A stretch of DNA of 64,000 bases, taken from contig JAZKJV010000090.1 of the NCBI GenBank assembly GCA_037367405.1, forward strand, positions 310,001 through 374,000. The letters are read 5' to 3'. This DNA comes from Ottelia alismoides. Lineage: Eukaryota; Streptophyta; Magnoliopsida; Alismatales; Hydrocharitaceae. The position numbers and the translations under genes were made by a program. A model generated the notes under the pieces. It did not search any database, had not been told where the DNA came from, and worked only from the letters and a program-made list of their open reading frames with translations. Every line of letters starts with the position of its first letter. Positions within the stretch are counted from its first letter, which is position 1. This document shows positions 57,120-64,000 of this stretch, in pieces.

Positions 57120-57560
57120 AGTTTATTAGTTGTTCTGCTTTAGTCCTGTAAATATTTTAGATAGTTTATTTTAGTTTGGTACATTTGCATTTTGGACCTT
57201 GTATTTTCTGCTATTTGCATTTATACCCCTGCCAGTAGTGTGTCACGTGCATCGACACGTGTTTTGTCTGGGATATTTGCATTGATGTCCTTGTAGTTCT
57301 GGGATGTTTCTTAATGCATGAAAACTTTTATAGAATTGCATTTATACCCCTGTGCGTGATCTATTTGAGCATGTGCGTTTATTAGTGGGTAAATTACACT
57401 AAGGTCATTGTGCTTTTAATACTTGTTATTATTTAGTCCAAAAACTTTATTTCTTTACAATTAGGTCCCTGTGTGCCCCAGACACGCGCCTCGCGCGTGA
57501 CTTCTTGGGATTTTTGCACCAGACCCCCAGAACTTTTGGTATTTGCGTTTAGGTCCCTAT
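57120..57560 (+). repeat. Degenerate 'TTTGCATT..CCCCTGTG' phrase array in R LTR
   Basis: Eight diverged copies (near 57186, 57220, 57278, 57340, 57390, 57460, 57510, 57541), collinear with the P array. Confidence 0.75.
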
Positions 57561-58541
57561 GCACTGTACCTTGGTGTTGATTTTTAATAAGATGTCAAAC
57601 TAACTCCAAATTCAATGAAAATTGGACACATGGCTCCTGCCATGGTGTAAAATTTTCTAGAATTTTTAGGGACATTGTTTATTTCATTTACTATTTTTAA
57701 AAATTCAAAAACACGCATTTTCTTTACTGTCCGATTTAAAAATTCACAAAAAAATATTAAAATACATCTAAAAATTACAAAAAAATTAGCTTCTGTGTAT
57801 TTTGTCTTGCTTGATTTTTTGAACAAATTCGGTCATTTTTCATTATATAAAACTCATAGAAATTGAAAAAAACCTAAAAAATCATAAAAATTCTAATAAA
57901 TAATCTAAAAATCCAAAAACAATAAATTCTGTGCCTACATTTTCCTTGTTTCTTTCTCTATACAGGAAAATTACCTCCAAGATTTTTAGCTTTTAGATAT
58001 TTTATCTAAGTCCCTCAAGCTCGGTTGGATAGTACCTTCATTTTCTTGCATTGTTTTATTTTTAGAAAATTAAATAAAAATAAAAAATACCAAAAATTCA
58101 CTAAAAACAGTAAAAATCATAAAATACACAAAAATATTTTTATTTGAATTTTTGATTGATTTTTGATGCATTAAATAATTGTTCATAGTTGGTTATTTCA
58201 TTGGTTTCTTTATTTTCCTTATTAATTAAACATCCAAAAAAGTTTATAAAAATTAAAAATCCACCAAAAATAGTTTCCTTTCATTCTTCGATATTTTCGA
58301 CTACTTCGTAGGCCGCAAGGCCATCACGTGCTCCGTGAGTCCGACCCTGGTCGCTATACCAGGCTAATCCAATAGCCAGGGCCACTATCGCTTTTATTTG
58401 ATTTTATCTGATTTTGGTGGTCTGCACTTATATTTTTCTTGTTGATCCGATTTATTGCTCGAACGACTGAGGTCGCAACGACCCTATTTATATTTTTACC
58501 TACCCTTAGTTGTTTGAGTGATATTTTTGCGGTCATCAGAA

Positions 58542-58561
58542 TGGCGCCGTTGCCGAGGAGC
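58542..58561 (+). other. R primer-binding site (Athila type)
   Basis: TGGCGCCGTTGCCGAGGAGC, three bases after the LTR; differs from M at one base (GAGGAG for GGGGAG). Confidence 0.9.
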
Positions 58562-59889
58562 ACGGCTTAGTAGTCGGTTTTTGATTTTTCCGGCGATTTT
58601 CTCTTAATTGTTTAAATAATCTGGTATGACGCTCTGATTGTTTGCTTGCGAGGGCCCTGGGACCGAGGCGGCTTTCTTTAGAAGCTGAGCAACCGCGGGA
58701 GTCGGAGGCGGCTCTTTTCTCTACAGAGCCGCTGGAGGACGCGAGGAGCAAGCAGGAGCGAGGGAGCCACAGAATAGCCGCGGAGTAGCATAGTTTAGAT
58801 TAGGATTTACTTCCAGCTCTATTTGAACGATTGTTGTAATAATACAAGGACAGGACACTCAGACAGATACTTAGACTATTCGGGGTCTGTTTTGCCGAGC
58901 ATCGGTGTGCTCGGGGGACCCCTCGGTTTTTACGCGGTTTTCTTCGCGATTTTTATTTCTTTCCCGCATTTTTCGGTTTCACGCGGATTTTCGAGCCCCT
59001 AACCGTAGGATTTTCTGCTTGATTGTGACGTAAAAATTAGGATCCAAATATCCTAATATATCTGCCTACACCTATAGATCGGTAATTGGACCAAAAATAA
59101 AAAAAATAATAAAATAGTCGTTCCATCACCTCCGAGCCTACGCGCCGCGAGCCTACCCCGTTAAGCGCTACTCCTGAACTCGACCTGTCGAGAAGAGGAG
59201 AGGTGGGTCTAGACCGGACTCTTTGGATTGGAGGCTGGTGTTCGGCTAGTCGTTCTTTCGAGTAGAACTGTTGTTTAGGGACTCGGTTTTCCGCCTGCAC
59301 TATTTAGGTAGTTTTATTTCTGTCTTTCAATTCTACGCGGATCATCTTGCATGTAGAGTGCTGGAGACAGGTGCGCATTTCTATCTTTGCATGCATCATT
59401 GATTTATCGCACATCGGCTTTTTCGTCTTCTCCCCCTTGTTTTTGACTTAATAACCAGGAGAACCGAAAAATTTGTTAGGCGTTTTTGCTTGTATGAAAA
59501 ATATTTAAAAAAGAAAAAACGATAAAATTGGGACTGCTAAAACTATTAACCCTAAAAGACACTTGAACTAAAAATTTATCTTGGGGAGAGCAACCCCCTC
59601 ATTGCTTGGTTTGCTTGTGCGAGAGAATGACCCGTACACTAGATAAAGCCCTCCGGTACTCATCTCGACTGATTACCGACTCTTCTGTGCGGGACAGTCG
59701 GTTGGGAGAGTATCGGGTATCCCAACAGGTCACATAATCGCTCTGATATCTTGAGTATTCACCAAAATAAAATTGACAAGATAAATTGATCGAACCTTTA
59801 CGGTCTTCAGCTCGCGTTGAGTTAGTGAACTGGGGGTTTGCTTGTACTCATAGTTTTTCCAGATCTCATCCACACTACTCGCCAGATCA
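58562..59889 (+). other. R 5' leader
   Basis: About 1.3 kb between PBS and gag, collinear with the M leader. No gene seen. Confidence 0.75.
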
Positions 59890-62600
59890 CGATGATGGGA
59901 AGGAGGTCTCTTAGGCAGCCTCTGGCTGCACTGCTTTTTAGCACTCCAGTCCCTTCATCTAGGTCGGTTCGTGAGAGCTCAGACCCGCTCTCTGAACCCG
60001 AGTACGATTCCGCCCTGTTCCCCCTCGACCACCCTTCTTCTCCTAATACCGAGATACCAGTGCCAGAGGAGAGACAGACAGATGATTTATCAGCACCTGA
60101 GTTTGGTTGTTTTGACTTTTCAGAGACCATGGCCGACAGTTCAGATGACCGCACTGGAGGTCCACGAGGAGATCAGACATTTGTCTTGGACCAGGGTGTG
60201 ATCAACTCCACCCTGATCGCCTCACTTGATTCAGTTCAGCAGCAGTTGAGGGACCAGGGAGCGTTCATGATCGAGATGAGCAGAGAGCTAGAGCAGATGA
60301 GAGCCGACCGCGAGAACCGCGGAGGAGGACCCGACGATGCGGCGGCAGCCACAGCAGTAGCAGCAGCAGGAGGAGGACCACTGAGACCGATACGGGAGAA
60401 CCACAATCCCGGATCGACTTTGACGCACCGTTGGGTGGTGCTACCAGACATCGTGGGAGACTTCAAGTTCCCCCCGAACAATTTGCAGCTCCTTCCCCGG
60501 TTTCACGGTTTGGCTACTGAGGAGCCTCATCTCCACCTACAGGAGTTTGAGATGATTTGCAGTACTGTCCACGATCGCCAGGTGGACCAGGACACCATAC
60601 GGATGATTGCCTTCCCCTTTTCCTTAGCAGACAGAGCAGCCACCTGGCTGAAGCACCTGGGGAAGTTTGTCTACACTTGGGAGCAGCTCCGCGCCGAGTA
60701 CTTGCACAAGTACTATCCACTCGGGCGGACGAACGCCGCTAGGGCCCTGATCAGCAACTTCTCCATGCTCCCCAACGAGCAGTTCCACGAGGCATGGGAG
60801 AGGTTTCGAGAGCTGACCGATAGATGCCCGCACCATGACATTTCCAAGCCGAACCTTGTTCAGAGCTTCTTCAGCGGGCTGGCACCAGAGCTTCAGGGCT
60901 TGGTGAACGCTTCTTGTGGCGGGTCTTACTTCGCCAAGGATCACGACCAGGTCTGGGCCATCTACGAGAACTACATGTGGATGTCCCAGACCAGGTTGTA
61001 CACTCAGGGCAGACCCCAACAGCCAGGACCCGTGCAGTACCAGAGGATAGCACGGGTCGACGCCGGTCCTTCCAGTTCGTCCGTAGTAGCAGCAGCACAG
61101 GTAGAGTCTACAGCTGCGGACATGGGCATCATTAGCGAGAAGTTGGGTCGGATGGAGCTGATCGAGAAGAAGCAGTGCCAGGGCATCACTCAGATGGAGC
61201 AGATGGCACAGACTCTGAGCGACATGAAGACCCAGCTCATGTGTTTCAGGAGGCACAGACGGCTTCCCAGCCCCGTCCTCAGTCGCGAGGCGACTCCGGC
61301 AGCAACAGCTCGTCCCAGCGCTCCAGCTCACACCAGCAGCCTAGACAGGTTCACCTTGTACAGGCGGAGCCGTACCAGCAGCCGCAGCCCACCTACCAGT
61401 CACCACCGTCTCCAGACATGAGATGGTGGTATACCAGCCGGATCAGCCTATGGCAGTACTCCCGCCAGCCCAGTACGATGCAGAGCCGTTGATGGATGTA
61501 AACGGGATTTGGTATGACCGCCCTCAGCCTGTAATCCGACGAGACCATCCCGGATTCAAGTGGGGGAATAGAGGTACCCGGCCCCAGCAGCATCCATCTG
61601 GTCAGGGAGGCCAGTACAGCCAGCAGAGAGAGCACCATCAGCAGCAGCAACCCCCAGTGTACCCATCACCACAACAGCAGCAGTCGTCCTATGATCCTCA
61701 TCCCTATCAGCAGGGACAGTCTTGGAGGCGAGATCAGCGTCACCACCAGCAGCAGCAGCAGCATCACCCATACCCCTCTCAGCACCAGCAGCAGATCCAG
61801 CAGCCTCACTACCAGAGAGGCTACCCGTCGGGTTCCCATGAGAACCCTGTCTTGGATGACATAGCCCGCCTCCTCACGGATCAGCGGGCTACCTTCAGAC
61901 GGGAGATGGACGAGTTCCGCCAGGAGATGCGAGACATAGTGAGAGGGAAGACCGCCATCCCTGCTCAGATAGAGCCGAACTCCAACAGCCTGAAGCGGAA
62001 ATCTGAGCAGGTAGCTTGTACCGAGTATACCACTCCTAGTGATGCATTTGGTGATATGACTGGATATCTGTTTGATACTGATTTTGTCACACTTAGGAGC
62101 GGTAGGATGCCAGCAGGTGGCGCCTCGTCTGAGCTACATCATGAGGATCCACCTAGAGCGCCCGACGAGGAGGATGACGACGGTGGAACTGATGCCACCA
62201 AGGATGCTGATTCCACCGGCGGTGCTGAGGCCGCCATTTCACCAGTTCGAGGAGGTGGTACTGAGGTCACCCACGATGCCGAGCCAGAGCGCGGTACTGA
62301 GGCCGCGAGTCTTCCAGCCGACCCAGCCGATGGTGGTACTGAGACCACCACCCGTGTTCATTCTGAGAGACCTGTTGTTTTTCCTACTTGTGATGTATCT
62401 CGGAACTCTGTTGTGAATAAAGTAAAAGGCTTGGTTTTTTCTGGTCCCACTGTGGTGCATGATGTATGTGTGGATCCGGTCGTCGAACCACTTAGACCCT
62501 TTCCTAGTCCTTCATTTGAGAAGGACTCTGTGATCCCCTTCCCTAGAGCCCTTCAGATGGGGAAGGGGAAGAAAAAAGAAAATCCGAAAAAAAGAGATCA
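59890..62600 (+). pseudogene. R gag
   Basis: The likely start MMGRRSLRQP is at 59890-59893, shared with M; an upstream in-frame Met exists at 59838. Capsid motifs as in M (LLPRFHGLATEEPHLHLQEF, AFPFSLADRAATW, CPHHDISKPN). M's long poly-Ala run is reduced here to a short Ala stretch (about 60340-60372). One-base losses near 61242 and 61420 shift frame twice; reading then continues in the frame open from 61423. The Gln/His-rich middle (61580-61830), GGTEA-type repeats (62185-62350) and the lysine-rich GKGKKKENPKK tail follow. Confidence 0.9.
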
Positions 62601-64000
62601 GGAAGAGTTCAGCCAGCAGATGATAGACCATTTTCACATACAGCTGACTCTTCAGGAGGCTTTGCAGCACATCCCCCTTCTTCAGCGTTCGTTGAGAGAC
62701 AGGACCACAGTCAGGAGGAAGAGGAGGAACCACCACTCTGAGATCCATGTGCTGACGAAAGCCACGTGTTTCACGATCCAAAACCGTCTGCCAGCCAAGA
62801 GGCCAGATTCGGGAGCCCCTTATGCCAGATGCCATATCAGTGAGCAGAGGTTCGACTGTACTCTATTAGATAGCGGATCGTCGATCAACCTCCTTCCGAC
62901 AGTCCTTCTCGACCGCTTCGAGTTGGGTACTCTTAGACAGAGCAGGACAGTCCTTCAGTTTGCTGATCGATCTGTCAAGAGGCCGAAGGGGTTGTTGCGA
63001 GACGTTGTCGTCACGATTCAGGGCCTCCAATTCCCCGTGGACTTCGTAGTGTTGGACATGGAGATCCCTGAGTCCGTGACCGATACCCCCATCATTCTCG
63101 GTCATCCGTTCTTGGCCACAGCCAAGGCAGTGACTGATCATGATAGCGGGAAGGTATACTTTCGCGTCGAGGGCGAAAGTGTACAAATAGAGACGGTCGA
63201 GGACAGCAGAGCCAGAGAGAGATCATGCTCAGAGACCACTTCTGAGACAGAGCAGCTGACAGAGGCCGGGCTAGACATCCACCAGGACTGTGACTTTGTG
63301 ATCACAGACGATGAGGCAGTTTGGGAAGACCCAGCAGCACAGGCCATCCTCTCATTTTCAGACACTGCTGATGCAGAGATGACAGCAGAGGAGAGCTTGG
63401 ATAGCACATTCCTTATTCAGGATACTTTAGAGGCAGCAGAGCAGGTCCTTGATCGCGAGACAGATTTTTGTGATGGTGGTACTAATGCCACCGCAGATGA
63501 TACAGATCCCTCGGAGTCAGAGTCTGATTGGGCAGATTGTGAGGATTACATGTCAGACCTGATTTCCACTGAGCCTACAGCTGAGGAGGAGGTAGATGCC
63601 GAGAAGAGCAGAGACAGTCCAGCTGAGCAGCCTTCTCCAGATTCAGTTTGCGAGAGTACGCTCTCATTCTCCTGGGCAGATTTGGCAGCATACACGTGAC
63701 TTCTTCAGAAGCCAGATTTTCCAGCGCCAGTTTGTCCAGAGCTGAAGCCGCTTCCTTCATCATTGAAGTATAGATTCCTTGCGGGTGGGCATGAGATGTA
63801 CCCAGTCATTATCTCAACCGATTTGACTGGAGAGCAGGAATCCCGTTTGACGAGGGTTCTTGAAAAGAACCGCAAGGCGATAGGATGGAGCGTAGCAGAT
63901 CTCCAGGGGATTAGTCCGGCCCTGTGCTCCCACCATATCTATCTCGAGGATGAGGCGGAGCCGTCGCGTGAGTTCCAGCGGCGGCTGAACCCAAATCTGA
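62601..64000 (+). pseudogene. R protease and start of reverse transcriptase (cut by window end)
   Basis: Continues gag's frame: protease with LLDSGSSINLLP at about 62863-62898 and IILGHPFLATA near 63095 (H for the R of M). An acidic spacer follows, with FCDGGTNATADDTD echoing the gag repeat. A frameshift gives TGA at 63697-63699. RT N-terminal wording resumes in another frame (SLKYRFLAGGHEMYPVII, RKAIGWSVADLQGISPALCSHHIY) and runs off the window. RT catalytic residues are not reached. Confidence 0.9.

Larger units (their letters stand above)
54821..58538 (+). repeat. R 5' LTR (3,718 bp)
   Basis: TGATGAATACCC to GGTCATCA. Collinear with the M and P LTRs but clearly diverged in its AT-rich part. 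It includes the regulatory cluster, TATA and the phrase array (57120-57560). Confidence 0.93.
54821..64000 (+). mobile_element. Athila-lineage element R, 3' end outside window
   Basis: 5' LTR 54821-58538, PBS 58542, leader, gag, protease and the start of RT in the same order as M. Predicted TSD half GCAAG at 54816-54820. At least three frame lesions in gag-pol, so it is not autonomous. Confidence 0.93.

Overview
This window is nuclear DNA from a flowering plant. It is almost entirely nested transposable elements: Ty1/copia with an initiator-Met-tRNA primer site, Ty3/gypsy of the Athila lineage with a TGGCGCCGTTGCCG primer site, a chromodomain-bearing gypsy fragment, a CACTA DNA transposon and a gag-only LTR element. 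The species cannot be named from the sequence. I found no convincing host gene, tRNA or rRNA. Nearly all coding sequence is broken; the one clean long reading frame is the gag of the gag-only element. Element boundaries come from terminal TG..CA, primer-binding sites (PBS), polypurine tracts (PPT) and target-site duplications (TSD) read directly.

Layout. (1) 1-9812: Copia-type LTR element with near-identical LTRs and a decayed, hairpin-dense interior; its first ~0.77 kb is off the left edge. (2) 9813-29252: remains of two Athila elements. 'P' (plus strand) was hit in its reverse transcriptase by 'M' (minus strand, 12748-27066), and M was later hit by a 2,945-bp CACTA element (14401-17345). 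A ~16.5-kb block (12748-29252) looks tandemly duplicated: 9813-12747 is a near-perfect copy of 26317-29252, and the copia element sits in the left copy. (3) 27067-43588: right part of P and its 3' LTR (from 31030), which is split by a 9,000-bp gag-only element (32461-41460, TSD CCAGA). (4) 43589-50277: a short unassigned stretch, then a truncated chromovirus (LTR 44071-46844 plus integrase tail and chromodomain), itself split by a 2.6-kb solo-LTR-like insert (47331-49935, TSD AACCT) and bordered by rearranged pieces. (5) 50278-54820: a DNA element with inverted arms (~50659-52345) and unassigned AT-rich sequence. (6) 54821-64000: a third Athila copy 'R' (5' LTR, PBS, gag, protease, start of RT), cut by the window end.

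Inferred order of events: P inserted; M inserted in P; both decayed and CACTA entered M; the block duplicated; copia entered the left copy. The gag-only element entered the P LTR recently, since its LTRs differ at only a few positions.

Most unusual signals: (a) the copia element is filled, in LTR and interior alike, with perfect short hairpins that have 3-4 nt loops (often GTG/ATG/TTG/TGG) and run even through its former pol; (b) the gag-only element carries an array of GTTATCAC/GTGATAAC hairpins; (c) P and M lie head-to-head as a ~1.55-kb inverted repeat that would give a long double-stranded RNA if transcribed through; (d) three Athila LTRs share a G-box plus an inverted W-box pair at fixed distance from a TATA box.
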